A DNA stretch of 64,000 nucleotides from Paenibacillus flagellatus (GCF_003217775.1 NZ_QJVJ01000001.1:744001-808000); one strand, 5' to 3'. Shown: positions 52,057-61,398, counted from the first letter of the stretch. Notes: generated by a model from the sequence alone, not told the origin. Made by a program: numbers and translations.

Positions 52057-53403
52057 TTACTTATGCTGCTCGACGAGCGGCTTCATTTTGTCCGCGATCG
52101 TCTTGGCCGCGACCTCCGGACTGACTTTGCCGCCGAACACTTCGCTCGTGCCCTGGACGATCGCCTTCTGATAATCCTCGGTGAACGGGATGGAAGGGAA
52201 CGTGACGACGTTTTTATGCTTCGACGCCTCGAAATACTCCTTGAAGCCCGGCACGTCCTTGAACGCCGGTTCGTCCATCGCCTTCGGCGTCGTCGGCAGG
52301 TTGCCGATCGCGGCGTCGAATTTGGCCATATTTTTCGGCTGCATGAACCAGTTGATGAATTCCCACGCCTCGTCCGGGTGTTTGGCGCCCTTCGGAATGT
52401 ACAGGGTGCTCGCATTGACGACGGCGCTTCCCCGCTTATCCGGCGTTTCGGCGTCGTACGGCATCGGGGCGATGCCGTAGTTGAAGTTGGCCGGCGCGTT
52501 GTTTTTGATCATCGTGCCGTACCATTCGCCCGCGGACACCATCGCGTACTTGCCGACGAAGAACGGATCGTCCGGCTTGCCGTTTTGCCCGAACGTCTTG
52601 TAGAACGCGTTCAGCTTCTCCAGTCCGCCGACTTTTTGGTGCAGGTTGTTCATGAACGTCAGCGCTTTGATGAAGCCCGGCGATTGGGGCGAAATTTCCT
52701 GCTTGGCGAAGTCGTAGAAGCCGCCGCCGAACATATACGCGTAATGGTAAATGTCCAGGTTCGGGTTGATCGCGAGCCGCTTGATTTCGCCGCTCGGCTC
52801 GATGACGTTCAGCTTGTCGTAATACTCCTCGAGCTGCTGCACCGTCTCGGGCGGCTTGTCGTAGCCGGCCTGCGCGAGAATGTCCTTGTTGTAGAACAGC
52901 ATGCGGATATGCATCGCGAGCGGCATCGCGTACGTGACGCCCTTGTACTGCGTCTGCTGAATGGCGGCCGGGATGAAATCCGACGCCTTCAGACCGGTTT
53001 TTTGCATGTACGAATCGAGCGGCGTCATGGCGCCCTGGATGCCCCAGGCGGCGCTGTTGTAGCCGAAATTGTTGGCGACGTCGGGCGGGCTCCCCCCGGT
53101 AATGGCCGTCAGCTGCTTCTTCTGGTCCGTCTCGAGCGTGCCCTTCACGACGATCCGGTCCTGGCTCGCGTTGAAGTCGGCGATCGCCTTCTCCATCGCT
53201 TCCCCTTCCGCCCCCCGCCAGCTGTACCAGAAGCTGATCTCGACCTTCTCCTTCGGCGCCTCCGTCTTCGGCGCCGTCGTACCGGGCGCCGGCGGCTCCG
53301 CCGTCTTGCCGCCGCTTCCGCCGGACGAGCAGCCGACGAGAGCGGCGAGGCACATCGTAACGACGGCCAGCCCTTTCCACTTGATCGATCCGATTGCTTG
53401 CAT
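52057..53403 (-). CDS. Sugar-binding lipoprotein (UgpB/MalE type)
   Basis: 448 aa. Lipobox LVGC (Cys25) after MQAIGSIKWKGLAVVTMCLA, Pro/Thr-rich linker, then a standard MalE-type fold (ISFWYSWRGAEGEAMEKAIADFN; YAMPLAMHIRMLFYNKDIL; AWEFINWFMQPKN). Second binding protein of the operon, 43 bp upstream of the fused 1044-aa one. Likely to serve one of the two permease pairs, though which one cannot be told. Confidence 0.93.
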   Translation of the reverse strand: MQAIGSIKWKGLAVVTMCLAALVGCSSGGSGGKTAEPPAPGTTAPKTEAPKEKVEISFWYSWRGAEGEAMEKAIADFNASQDRIVVKGTLETDQKKQLTAITGGSPPDVANNFGYNSAAWGIQGAMTPLDSYMQKTGLKASDFIPAAIQQTQYKGVTYAMPLAMHIRMLFYNKDILAQAGYDKPPETVQQLEEYYDKLNVIEPSGEIKRLAINPNLDIYHYAYMFGGGFYDFAKQEISPQSPGFIKALTFMNNLHQKVGGLEKLNAFYKTFGQNGKPDDPFFVGKYAMVSAGEWYGTMIKNNAPANFNYGIAPMPYDAETPDKRGSAVVNASTLYIPKGAKHPDEAWEFINWFMQPKNMAKFDAAIGNLPTTPKAMDEPAFKDVPGFKEYFEASKHKNVVTFPSIPFTEDYQKAIVQGTSEVFGGKVSPEVAAKTIADKMKPLVEQHK

Positions 53404-53439
53404 AGCTTCGACCTCCCTTATGGTTGAAAAAAAATGACG

Positions 53440-55050
53440 CTACACGGCATGAATGACCGGCCACGCCAGCTCGACGCCCCGGGCGGCCAGCAGCCGCCGG
53501 AATTCGGCCAGCTCCTCCGCGCCGTTGCGGACGTCGCGCGGCTTCGCGCCGCGGCTCAAGCAGTGCGCCGCCAGCGCGCCGGCCGCTTCCCCGACGTTCC
53601 ACTCGACCGGGTGGAGCCGGTAGCAGCCGTTCGTAATGTGCGTCGTGCCGATGTTTTTGCAGGCGGGAAGCACGTTGTCCACCCGCTGCGGGATGAGGCT
53701 GCCGAGCGGAATTTGGAACGGCAGGCTGGAGATGTCGATATAATTGCGCCCGCCCGTGCTCGGGTGCAGGTCGATCCGGTAGCAGCCGACGCCGATCGAA
53801 TCGGGATACGTCTCCGCCGCCGGGGACGCGGCGGCCGAGCCGTTCGGGCCGCTTGACCCGCCGCCGCGGCATTCCTTGGACAAATGCTGCTCCAGCACGG
53901 TGAATTCCGCCCGGATGCGCCGCGATTCGCGGATGTAAGGCGCCTTCGCGAGCCCGTCCTCGGTGCCGACGACGTCCGGGCGAAGCCGCAGCCCGCGGTA
54001 GCCGGCTTTGCCGTCCGGGCGAGGCGCCTCGGTCTGCATCCAGTAGAGCAGCGACAGGCTGAGCTGCTTCGCCCGCTCCAGGTGCGCCGTCCGCTCCTCC
54101 TCCGGCACGTCGATGACCGGGCCGAGCCAGTAGTCGTTTTGCGGCCAATTGACGAGTGTAATGTCGCTGTCGTACGTGCCGGGGGCGAAATGCTCCTTCG
54201 CCGCGATGCGGCGGTACAGCCAAAGCGACGCGCCGCCCTCCCCCGGGAACAGCCCGTACCGGCGGGGCTCGAGCGTGATCGGGTTGCTGCCGGTCCAGCT
54301 CAGCAGCGGCCCGGGCCAAAACGGCGGCCGGTAGTCCCGCCAAAACGCGTAGTCGCGCGGCCGGTCGATCGTATGGTCCTCGCCCTCGCGGTAATCCATC
54401 GCGAAGCAGTACGTGAAGCCTTGCATATCGTCCGGCCGGGCGTCGCCCTCCAGCGCGTGCGGCTCGCCGGTATCCCGCCGAGACTCCGCGCCGGCGACGT
54501 ACTCGACGCCGGCGATCGGCAGCAGGTCGCCGCATTCGGTCGCGTCGAGGAAGTAGGCCGCCGCGATGTCGATCCGGTCGCCCGTCTCGAGCGAGCGGAC
54601 CGTCACCGCCGTCACGGCGTCGCCCCGGACCGCCGCCGCGACCGGGACGTGCCGGTGCAGCAGGCGCACCCGGCCGGCGTGCACGTGCGGCGCGAGCATC
54701 TCGTGCAGCACGGCGAGCGCCGCGCGCGGCTCGTGGCACAGCCGGCTGACGCCGCCGCCGCCGGGGTTCAGGTCGGGCCGCGCCCGCGCCTCCGGCGTCA
54801 GCGGGAAGTGCCGGCGGTAGTACGCCCGGACGCCTTCCCGGAACCGCCGGTACGTCCGCGTGCAGCCGAACGATTCGATCCACGGATGCTCGTCGGGCGG
54901 CACCGCCTGGCTCGTCAGCTGACCGCCGATCCAGTCCGTCTCCTCGGTCATGACGACCGTTCGGCCCATCTCCGCCGCCGCCAGCGCCGCCGCGCACCCG
55001 CCGGTGCCGCCGCCGATGACCGCCACGTCGGCGTACAGTTCTTTGTGCAT
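53440..55050 (-). CDS. FAD-dependent oxidoreductase (FAD_oxidored type)
   Basis: 536 aa from ATG 55050, with AAAGGAG 11 nt upstream. N-terminal FAD motif ADVAVIGGGTGGCAAALAAAEMG, then ETDWIGGQLTSQAVPPDEH, and AAYFLDATECGDLLPIAGVEY typical of the FAD_oxidored family; C-terminal NVLPACKNIGTTHITNGCYRLHPVEWNVGEAAGALA. Soluble, no signal peptide. These enzymes often sit in plant-polysaccharide clusters and may oxidise sugars or uronates; the substrate is unknown. It follows the TIM-barrel isomerase by 16 bp. Confidence 0.9.
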   Translation of the reverse strand: MHKELYADVAVIGGGTGGCAAALAAAEMGRTVVMTEETDWIGGQLTSQAVPPDEHPWIESFGCTRTYRRFREGVRAYYRRHFPLTPEARARPDLNPGGGGVSRLCHEPRAALAVLHEMLAPHVHAGRVRLLHRHVPVAAAVRGDAVTAVTVRSLETGDRIDIAAAYFLDATECGDLLPIAGVEYVAGAESRRDTGEPHALEGDARPDDMQGFTYCFAMDYREGEDHTIDRPRDYAFWRDYRPPFWPGPLLSWTGSNPITLEPRRYGLFPGEGGASLWLYRRIAAKEHFAPGTYDSDITLVNWPQNDYWLGPVIDVPEEERTAHLERAKQLSLSLLYWMQTEAPRPDGKAGYRGLRLRPDVVGTEDGLAKAPYIRESRRIRAEFTVLEQHLSKECRGGGSSGPNGSAAASPAAETYPDSIGVGCYRIDLHPSTGGRNYIDISSLPFQIPLGSLIPQRVDNVLPACKNIGTTHITNGCYRLHPVEWNVGEAAGALAAHCLSRGAKPRDVRNGAEELAEFRRLLAARGVELAWPVIHAV

Positions 55051-55066
55051 CTCGTTCAGCGCTCCT

Positions 55067-55897
55067 TTACGCGTAGGCCGCCGCCATGCGCTCGAAATTG
55101 GCATAGCTGCGGCGGATGCCTTCGACGTCGCTGCCGAGCCCTTCGTACTCCAGCACGAGCCGCCCCCGATACCCGGAGTCGGCCAGCAGCCGGAGCACCG
55201 CCGGCAGATCGGCATCGCCTTCTCCGGCCGGGACGCCTTCGTATACCCGACCGGAAAGCGATTTGTACCGGCCGCCCTCCCGCTCCTGGAAATCTTTGAA
55301 GTGGACGTGCCCGACGAGCGGGAGCAGCGCTTTCGCCGCCTCCGTCGGGCGCTCGTCGACGAGCAGGAAGTTGCCGGTGTCGAACGTCGAGCGCAGCGCC
55401 GGAGAGCCGACCCGGTCGATGATTTCCTTCACCTGCTCGCCGCGGCCGGCCAGCTTGCCGTGGTTTTCCAGACATAGCGTGACGCCCGCTTGCCCGGCTT
55501 CGTCCGCGGCCCGCTTCAGGCCGTCCACGATCCACCGCAGCGCGTCCCGGTATTCGATGCCGTCGGCCAAGTTGCCGGAGAATACGCGCATGACGTTCGT
55601 GCCGAGCCTCCGCGCCACGGGAATGTCATCCGTAATTTTGCGCAAGCCCGCCTCCCGCTCTTCCGGGTTCAGGCTGACGAGGTTGTTGGACACCGCGTAG
55701 CTGACCACCTCGATGCCGTTCTCGCGGGCGGTGTCGGCCGTCTCGTCGAGCTCGGCGTCGACGTCTTTCCAGAAATGGGCGAGCAGCTCCACCCGGAGCC
55801 ACCCTTCCGTCTTGCAAAACCGCAGCCAATCGGCGGCGCTCCAGCCTTTCTCGCGGACCGTGCGGTGCATGCTGTACATGCTGAGCGACAATTCCAT
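55067..55897 (-). CDS. Sugar phosphate isomerase/epimerase-like TIM-barrel protein
   Basis: 276 aa from ATG 55897 (GAGAGGGG 11 nt upstream). Xylose-isomerase-like barrel with the metal-ligand segments VTLCLENHGKLAGRGEQV, LRSTFDTGNFLL, LVGHVHFKDFQ and LVLEYEGLGSD. Members isomerise or epimerise sugars or, in related groups, cleave 3-keto-glycosides. First gene of the 20-kb operon, directly behind the promoter and activator-site element at 55989-56054. Confidence 0.9.
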   Translation of the reverse strand: MELSLSMYSMHRTVREKGWSAADWLRFCKTEGWLRVELLAHFWKDVDAELDETADTARENGIEVVSYAVSNNLVSLNPEEREAGLRKITDDIPVARRLGTNVMRVFSGNLADGIEYRDALRWIVDGLKRAADEAGQAGVTLCLENHGKLAGRGEQVKEIIDRVGSPALRSTFDTGNFLLVDERPTEAAKALLPLVGHVHFKDFQEREGGRYKSLSGRVYEGVPAGEGDADLPAVLRLLADSGYRGRLVLEYEGLGSDVEGIRRSYANFERMAAAYA

Positions 55898-55988
55898 GTC
55901 GTCATACGCCCCTCTCTTCGTCTTCGGCCGACGGAGTCGCCGGTCGGTTGCACCCGCGCTGCATACGGCCTTGATCCGATTCGAGTTC

Positions 55989-55994
55989 ATTATA
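55989..55994 (-). promoter_or_regulatory. -10 box of the 20-kb operon
   Basis: Perfect TATAAT on the minus strand with no good -35 hexamer at 16-18 nt, which fits an activator-dependent promoter. Start of transcription is expected near 55981, giving a leader of about 84 nt. Confidence 0.65.
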
Positions 55995-56026
55995 GGATGC
56001 GGGGAGGGACGTTCCTAGACAACATC

Positions 56027-56054
56027 GATGACCTTTTGTTGAGCTTTCATGACC
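56027..56054. promoter_or_regulatory. Direct-repeat activator site (copy A)
   Basis: A 28-nt element with GATGAC at 56027 and ATGACC ending at 56054; half-sites are 21 bp apart and TTGTTG lies between them. It is 22/28 identical, with the same internal spacing, to the element at 61505-61532, and lies 32 bp upstream of the -10 box. Confidence 0.75.
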
Positions 56055-56109
56055 TACGTCGGAAGCCGGGAGCGCGATTAACGGCACACGTATTCAACGC
56101 CGCGAATAA

Positions 56110-56140
56110 AACGAAAAAGACACGGGCGTCCCCGTGTCCG
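56110..56140 (-). terminator. Terminator of the sensor-kinase-regulator operon
   Basis: GACACGGG (56119-56126) pairs with CCCGTGTC (56131-56138) around a 4-nt loop; on the minus strand TTTTTCGTTTTATTC follows. It separates the regulator transcript from the 20-kb operon. The rest of 55898-56310 shows only the promoter and activator element. Confidence 0.85.
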
Positions 56141-56310
56141 TTTCTTGCCGTATGGCCCCACTCCTCGCGAACCGGCATCCTTGCGGCCCGCCCGCCGAAC
56201 GCCCTGATTCGCGTATTCGATCCTGAAGCGGCAACGGTTTAGCCCATACCTCTTTCGCCGCATCAATCGCTCCCTCACACCGCTCCGTCTTTCGTCGGGC
56301 AGCCGTAGCC

Positions 56311-57933
56311 TCAAACCCGCTGCGCGCCGAAATTGTGCTTGATTTCGCCCGGCGATACGCCCCAATATTTGCGGAACACCTTCGTGAAATAGCTGACGTG
56401 CCCGTAGCCCGTCATGGCGGCCGCGTCGTACACCTTTACGCCCCGTGCGAGCGCCGCCTTGGCGCACTCCATCTTCCGCTCGAGCACGTACGCCGAAAAC
56501 GTCTTGCCCGTCTCCTGCTTGAACAGCCGGCTCAAATACGACGAGTTGACGAAAATCCGGTCGGCGACGTCGTACAGGTTGAGCTCCTTGTCGATTTCCG
56601 CCTCGATCAGCGCAAGCACCGTCCGGACCGTCTGATGGCCGCCCGTCTTCCGCCGGGATTCGGCGTACCGGGCGAAGCCGCGGACGATCCGGCCGAGCCA
56701 TTCCCGAATTTGCGACTTCTCCGTCAATCTCTGCAAGCCGTGAAAAAACGCGTAGTCGTCGCCCGCGACCTCCTTGAGCGGCCAGCCGTGCTGGTGCGCG
56801 GTGCGCACGAACAGGCTGCCCGCGAGCAGCAGCCGTTCGCGCACCTCCTCCGCCGAGCCGGCCCGCTCCATCCGCTCGTCCCACCACGCGTCCAGCGCGG
56901 ACGCCGCCCGCTCGAACTCGCCCGTCTCGAGCGCCGTCTCGAGCGCCTTGAAGGCGGACGGCGCCTCCGCATCGGCGGGCGAGTCCGCCGATGGCTCGCG
57001 GAACGGAATCGCGAGGCCCGGCCCGAGCGCCGCCCGTTCGCTCAGCGCGCTTCTCGCCTCGCGGTACAGCCGCTGCACCAGCAGCGCCGAATCCGCGCAG
57101 CCGCTTATGCCCGCGCTGGCCGTTACCTTGAGGCACTCCTTCACGTTCGTCAGCACTTTCACGAGCTGCAAATGGACGCGCAGCGTGAAGGCGTCCGGCG
57201 GCTCGTCGGCCGAAGCCGAGAAGAGGACGACCGTCGCCCCTTCCGCATCGGGGAACAGACGGCACGACGCCCCTTGCAAAAACTCCTTGGCGATGCATTC
57301 GACGGAAAACCGCAGCAGCGACACGTCCTGCTGCAAAAACCGCGTCTCTCCCTCGAGCAGCGGATCGATGTCGAGAACGGCCGCGATATGCCGTCCCTCC
57401 TCGGCGAACAGGTCGAGCTGAACGTCCCTGCCTTTTTGCTCCATTTCCCACGAAGCGTACTTGCCGGCGAGACAGTTTTGCCAAAACAGCTCCTGCAGCC
57501 GCGGCAAATGGTCGTTCCACTTCCGCATGAGCGCCTCGCGCCCGTGCACCTCGTCGAGCCGGTCTCGCAGCTGCTCCGCCGCTTCGCGCACCGCCTCCAT
57601 GATCTCCTGCTTGCCGGCCGGCTTGAGCAAATATTTGACGACGCCGTATTCGAGCGCCCGCTGCGCGTATTCGAAGCTGTCGTGGCCGCTCAGCACGATG
57701 ACCTTGAGCGGCATGCCGCTCTCGCGGATGCGCCGGGCGAGCTCCAAGCCGTCCATGTCCGGCATTTGGATGTCCACGATCGCGATGTCCGGCATCTTCT
57801 GCTCCATGAGGCGAAGCGCCTCGTGACCGTTCGAGGCCGTGCCGATCACCTCGAAGCCGTACTCCTCCCACGGCATATGGACGGCCAAGCTGTTGCGAAG
57901 CCGCGCCTCGTCTTCGACGACCATAATGTTCAC
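56311..57933 (-). CDS. AraC-type response regulator (YesN-like)
   Basis: 540 aa from GTG 57933, chosen for GGGAGGGG 7 nt upstream and a 4-nt GTGA overlap with the kinase stop. Receiver domain (1-120) with acidic pocket Glu7-Asp8 and phosphoacceptor Asp54 (IVDIQMPDMDG), a middle YesN-type linker domain (about 130-430), and a C-terminal AraC domain with two helix-turn-helix motifs (YDVADRIFVNSSYLSRLFKQETGKTF; VYDAAAMTGYGHVSYFTKVFRKYWG). Phosphorylated by the coupled kinase, it should bind the two direct-repeat elements at 56027 and 61505 and switch on both operons. Confidence 0.93.
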   Translation of the reverse strand: MNIMVVEDEARLRNSLAVHMPWEEYGFEVIGTASNGHEALRLMEQKMPDIAIVDIQMPDMDGLELARRIRESGMPLKVIVLSGHDSFEYAQRALEYGVVKYLLKPAGKQEIMEAVREAAEQLRDRLDEVHGREALMRKWNDHLPRLQELFWQNCLAGKYASWEMEQKGRDVQLDLFAEEGRHIAAVLDIDPLLEGETRFLQQDVSLLRFSVECIAKEFLQGASCRLFPDAEGATVVLFSASADEPPDAFTLRVHLQLVKVLTNVKECLKVTASAGISGCADSALLVQRLYREARSALSERAALGPGLAIPFREPSADSPADAEAPSAFKALETALETGEFERAASALDAWWDERMERAGSAEEVRERLLLAGSLFVRTAHQHGWPLKEVAGDDYAFFHGLQRLTEKSQIREWLGRIVRGFARYAESRRKTGGHQTVRTVLALIEAEIDKELNLYDVADRIFVNSSYLSRLFKQETGKTFSAYVLERKMECAKAALARGVKVYDAAAMTGYGHVSYFTKVFRKYWGVSPGEIKHNFGAQRV

Positions 57934-59810
57934 GCCGATTCCCCTCCCTCTGTCTGCCGTTCGCTCCCGTCCGCCTCCTGGTCCTCGCACGCCGCCAGCG
58001 GAAGCAGCAGCACGATCGAGGTGCCCGTCCCCGGCGCGCTGTCGATCCGGCACGACGCCTCGTCGCCGTAGACGATTTTCACGCGGGCGACGACGTTGCG
58101 CAGGCCGAACAAATCTTTCGCCCGGTTCGGATCGAAAGGCGACAGCACCGTGTTGTCGGTCGTGACCGCCCCGATTTCCCGGCGGATATAGGCGAGCCGG
58201 TCGGCGGACATGCCGACGCCGTTGTCCTCCACCCCGAGCGCCAGGTACGGCCCCTCGATCCGTGCGGATATCGTCAGCGTGCCGCCGAGCGGCGCTTTCT
58301 CGAGACCGTGCAAAATCGCGTTTTCCGCCAGCGGCTGCAGCAGAAGCCGGAGCACCCGCAATCGTTTTGCCGCCTCGTCGATCCGGTATTCGACCGTGAA
58401 ATGGTATTGAAACCGCAGCTCCTGCACCCGGATGTAATGGTTCAAATGCTCGATCGTTTCCGCCACGGTGACCGTGTCCCGCCCTTTTTGCAAGCTCAGT
58501 CGAAAAAACTTCGACAAATGGTACACCATCTCCCCGATCTCCTCCGCCTCGTATTCCTGGGCCGTCCAATAAATCGAATCGAGCGTGTTGTACAGGAAAT
58601 GCGGATTGATCTGCGACTGCAAAAACTTGAGCTCCGCCTTGGACAGCTGCAGCTGCTGCTCGTAATGGTCGCGGATGAGCGCCCGCTGGTCGTGGGCCAT
58701 CTGGTTGAACGATTCCGTCACGTAGCCGAGTTCGTCCTTTCGCCGGTTGGCGAGCGTTACGTTCAAATTGCCGAGGCGAATTTGCTTCATGCCGAACGAC
58801 AAGCTTTTGAGCGGCGAGGCGATGCCGCTGTACACCATCCACGAAATCCAAAACGCGAGCACGACGCTGATCGCGATTATGGTGAACGTGAACAGCTGGA
58901 GCTGGCGGTTTTCCTTATACAGCTCCGATTCGGGCTGCAGCGTGACGAGCGACCAGTGCGTCTGGGCCGACCGCACCTTCACCGCGAGCATCGTCTCGCC
59001 GCCGCCGGGCACGTCGGCCCGGGCGGTCACGGCCGCCTCGTCCTCCCCCTCCCACAAGTTCGGCCGCAGCGGGGCGTGCTCGGGATCGGTGCCGACGACG
59101 AGCCGGTTGTCGTGGTCGTATAAGTACGCCCGCGTATGGGCGGAAGGCAGCGAGGAGGCGATCAGCTTGAGCAGCGACTCTTTTTTGATGCCGAGAATGA
59201 TGAAGTTCGGAAAGGCGGACCGGTTGTACACGTTCATGCTGCGGATCAAATAAACGCCGTCCTTGGCGAACACGTACTCGCCCCGTATCGGATAGGCGTT
59301 CTCGGACGGGAGGTGCAAATAGCTGAAGCCGTTCTGGTACGCCGCGTTCCGGTACCACGACTCGAGAGACGCGTCCTTCAGCCGGACGCCGCCGAAGCGG
59401 GACGACAGCAGCGTATCCGACGGGGAATGCAGCACCGACACCTGGTACAGCAAATTGTTCAGCGCCACGATTTCCGACAAATCGCCGATCAGCTCCCCGA
59501 AGTTGACGACCGACTCGACCGACAGCTCCGGCCCGGCCGCGGCCAGCCAGCCGTTCACCGCTTGGTTGCGCGTCAGCAGGTTGGAGATTTCCTCCATGTT
59601 GCGCATCGTCAAGTCGATGTAATCGATGGCGGACAGAAGCGAGCTTTTCGTCCGCTCGACCGTTTTGCGCTCCAAAATTTGGTGCGACCGGATGTTCGCG
59701 AACAAGCTGACCGCCACGAGCGGGACGAGAATCAGCAAAAAATGGACGGTCAGCCTCACCTGAATATGACGGGTGAAGGCGTCGTACGCCCAAGCCCACA
59801 ATCGTTTCAT
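57930..59810 (-). CDS. Sensor histidine kinase (YesM-like, HPK7 type)
   Basis: 626 aa. TM1 (about 18-40), Cache-like extracytoplasmic sensor (about 42-295), TM2 (LFTFTIIAISVVLAFWISWMVY), HAMP (about 325-380), phosphorylation site His404 (INPHFLYNTLDSIYW), and HATPase domain with LLLQPLAENAILHGLEK and VEDNGVGMS. It begins 7 bp after the stop of the binding-protein-like gene and overlaps the regulator by 4 nt. It probably senses oligosaccharide through the adjacent non-lipidated binding protein. Confidence 0.93.
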   Translation of the reverse strand: MKRLWAWAYDAFTRHIQVRLTVHFLLILVPLVAVSLFANIRSHQILERKTVERTKSSLLSAIDYIDLTMRNMEEISNLLTRNQAVNGWLAAAGPELSVESVVNFGELIGDLSEIVALNNLLYQVSVLHSPSDTLLSSRFGGVRLKDASLESWYRNAAYQNGFSYLHLPSENAYPIRGEYVFAKDGVYLIRSMNVYNRSAFPNFIILGIKKESLLKLIASSLPSAHTRAYLYDHDNRLVVGTDPEHAPLRPNLWEGEDEAAVTARADVPGGGETMLAVKVRSAQTHWSLVTLQPESELYKENRQLQLFTFTIIAISVVLAFWISWMVYSGIASPLKSLSFGMKQIRLGNLNVTLANRRKDELGYVTESFNQMAHDQRALIRDHYEQQLQLSKAELKFLQSQINPHFLYNTLDSIYWTAQEYEAEEIGEMVYHLSKFFRLSLQKGRDTVTVAETIEHLNHYIRVQELRFQYHFTVEYRIDEAAKRLRVLRLLLQPLAENAILHGLEKAPLGGTLTISARIEGPYLALGVEDNGVGMSADRLAYIRREIGAVTTDNTVLSPFDPNRAKDLFGLRNVVARVKIVYGDEASCRIDSAPGTGTSIVLLLPLAACEDQEADGSERQTEGGESA

Positions 59811-59817
59811 GACCCCG

Positions 59818-61398
59818 TTACCGCCCCCCGCCGTATGCCGTCCGCTTCGCGAACCATTCGTTCGCCTCGTCGGTCATGTCCCGGCCGCCTTCGCGGTACC
59901 ATCGTTCCGCGAACCGGTCGAACGCGTCGAGCGGGTCGACGCCCGTCACGATTCTCGTAAACGCGCTCTCCTGCATCGCGAGCAGATTGGCGCCGTGCAT
60001 CGTCATCGCCGGCGTAGGCGGACCGTTGAACCGGTTGCGGATCAAGTTTTGCGAAATGCGCTCGAGGTTGTCGGACAGCCGGAACTGGACGCCGAGCGAA
60101 TCGAGCCGTTCGCGGTCGACCGCCGGGTCGGCCGCATCGGCGAGCGCGCCGTAAATGCCGCGGTAGCTTTGCCGGTTATGCTCCTCGAAATTGGTGACGA
60201 GCTTGTCGCCGCGGCGCGTCCATACCTGGTTCTCGAACCCGAGGTTGAGCGTCTTGTAGCCGTCGCCGACGATGAAATTGAGCAGCTTGACGACCGCCTC
60301 CGGATGCTTGCTCGTCGCGGGCACGACGTTGAACATGCGGGCGACGGCGTTGTCGGCGACACCGTGGCGGCCGTCCGGACCTACCGGGTAATCGAGCGGG
60401 ATCCATTCCGCCTTCGGGTCCGCTTTCCGGCTCGCCTCGATCGGGCCGCGCGTGTCGTACCAGACGGCGGAGAACAGGCCGGCTCGCCCGTTCACGATTT
60501 TCTCTTCCAGCGAAGCCAGCTTGTTCAGCGGGAATTCGGGATCGATCGCCCCTTCCCGGTACAAGTCGGCCATGAAGCGCAGCGCTTCCTTCGTTTCGGG
60601 CAGCACGCCGGAGTATACGAGCTTCCCTTCGCGCTCGTACCACGCGTTCATTTGCGTGCCGAAGGCGCCCAGCAGCGGGGCGGTGCGCACGAGGCCGCTG
60701 CCGATCAGCAGCCCGACCGTATCGTTCCGCCCGTTGCCGTCGGGATCGTCCCGCGCGAACCGGCGCATCACCTCCGCATATTCGGCGATCGTCCTCGGCG
60801 GCTGCAGGCCGAGCCGGTCGAGCCAATCTTTGCGGACGTACATGATTTCGTTGCCGCGCACCGAGTTCAAGCTCGGCACGGCGTAGATGCTGCCCTCGAA
60901 GCGGACGAGATCCCACGCTTCCGGCGGGATCCGCTTTTTCAAGTCGGGGCCGTACCGGTCGATATAGTCGTCGAGCGGCAGCAGCGCGTTCCGCTTCACG
61001 TAATCGGCGACCCAGGCGTTGCTCGTCGTGTTGACGAGATCGGGCATCTTCGACGATTCCATGATGACGTTCAGCTGCTCGTTGTAGCCGTCCTCGAGCG
61101 GAAGCTTGACGGTTACGTCGAGCCCGGTGCGGCTTTCGATGAAATCGAGGTACGGATTATGGTTCTCGTCGTAGCCGTCGGGGAACGAATAGTAGGCGCC
61201 CAAGGCCACGATCGTGATCGCCTCCCGGCTTGGGTCGGCGCGGCCTCTCCCTTCCGTCTTGGCGTCCGGCAGCGCGCCCATGAAGCCGTAGACCGCCGCC
61301 GCAGCGACGGCCGTGCTGAGCCCGATGCCGATCGCGGCGTACAGGCTGGATCTGGTTGCGAGCGGGGAGCTCGGCTGCTTCGGCTGCTGCTCGTTCAA
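59818..61398 (-). CDS. Membrane-anchored solute-binding protein, probable co-sensor of the kinase
   Basis: 526 aa from TTG 61398 (GGGAAGGGG, 9 nt upstream). An N-terminal hydrophobic segment (about 17-42, LYAAIGIGLSTAVAAAAVYGFMGAL) without lipobox or clear cleavage site suggests a signal anchor. The rest is a long YtcQ-type binding protein (YDENHNPYLDFIESRTGLDVTVKLPL; VPSLNSVRGNEIMYVRKDWL). No permease is in this operon; the next two genes are kinase and regulator, so ligand sensing is likelier than transport. It would present ligand to the kinase's Cache domain (inference). Confidence 0.88.
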   Translation of the reverse strand: MNEQQPKQPSSPLATRSSLYAAIGIGLSTAVAAAAVYGFMGALPDAKTEGRGRADPSREAITIVALGAYYSFPDGYDENHNPYLDFIESRTGLDVTVKLPLEDGYNEQLNVIMESSKMPDLVNTTSNAWVADYVKRNALLPLDDYIDRYGPDLKKRIPPEAWDLVRFEGSIYAVPSLNSVRGNEIMYVRKDWLDRLGLQPPRTIAEYAEVMRRFARDDPDGNGRNDTVGLLIGSGLVRTAPLLGAFGTQMNAWYEREGKLVYSGVLPETKEALRFMADLYREGAIDPEFPLNKLASLEEKIVNGRAGLFSAVWYDTRGPIEASRKADPKAEWIPLDYPVGPDGRHGVADNAVARMFNVVPATSKHPEAVVKLLNFIVGDGYKTLNLGFENQVWTRRGDKLVTNFEEHNRQSYRGIYGALADAADPAVDRERLDSLGVQFRLSDNLERISQNLIRNRFNGPPTPAMTMHGANLLAMQESAFTRIVTGVDPLDAFDRFAERWYREGGRDMTDEANEWFAKRTAYGGGR

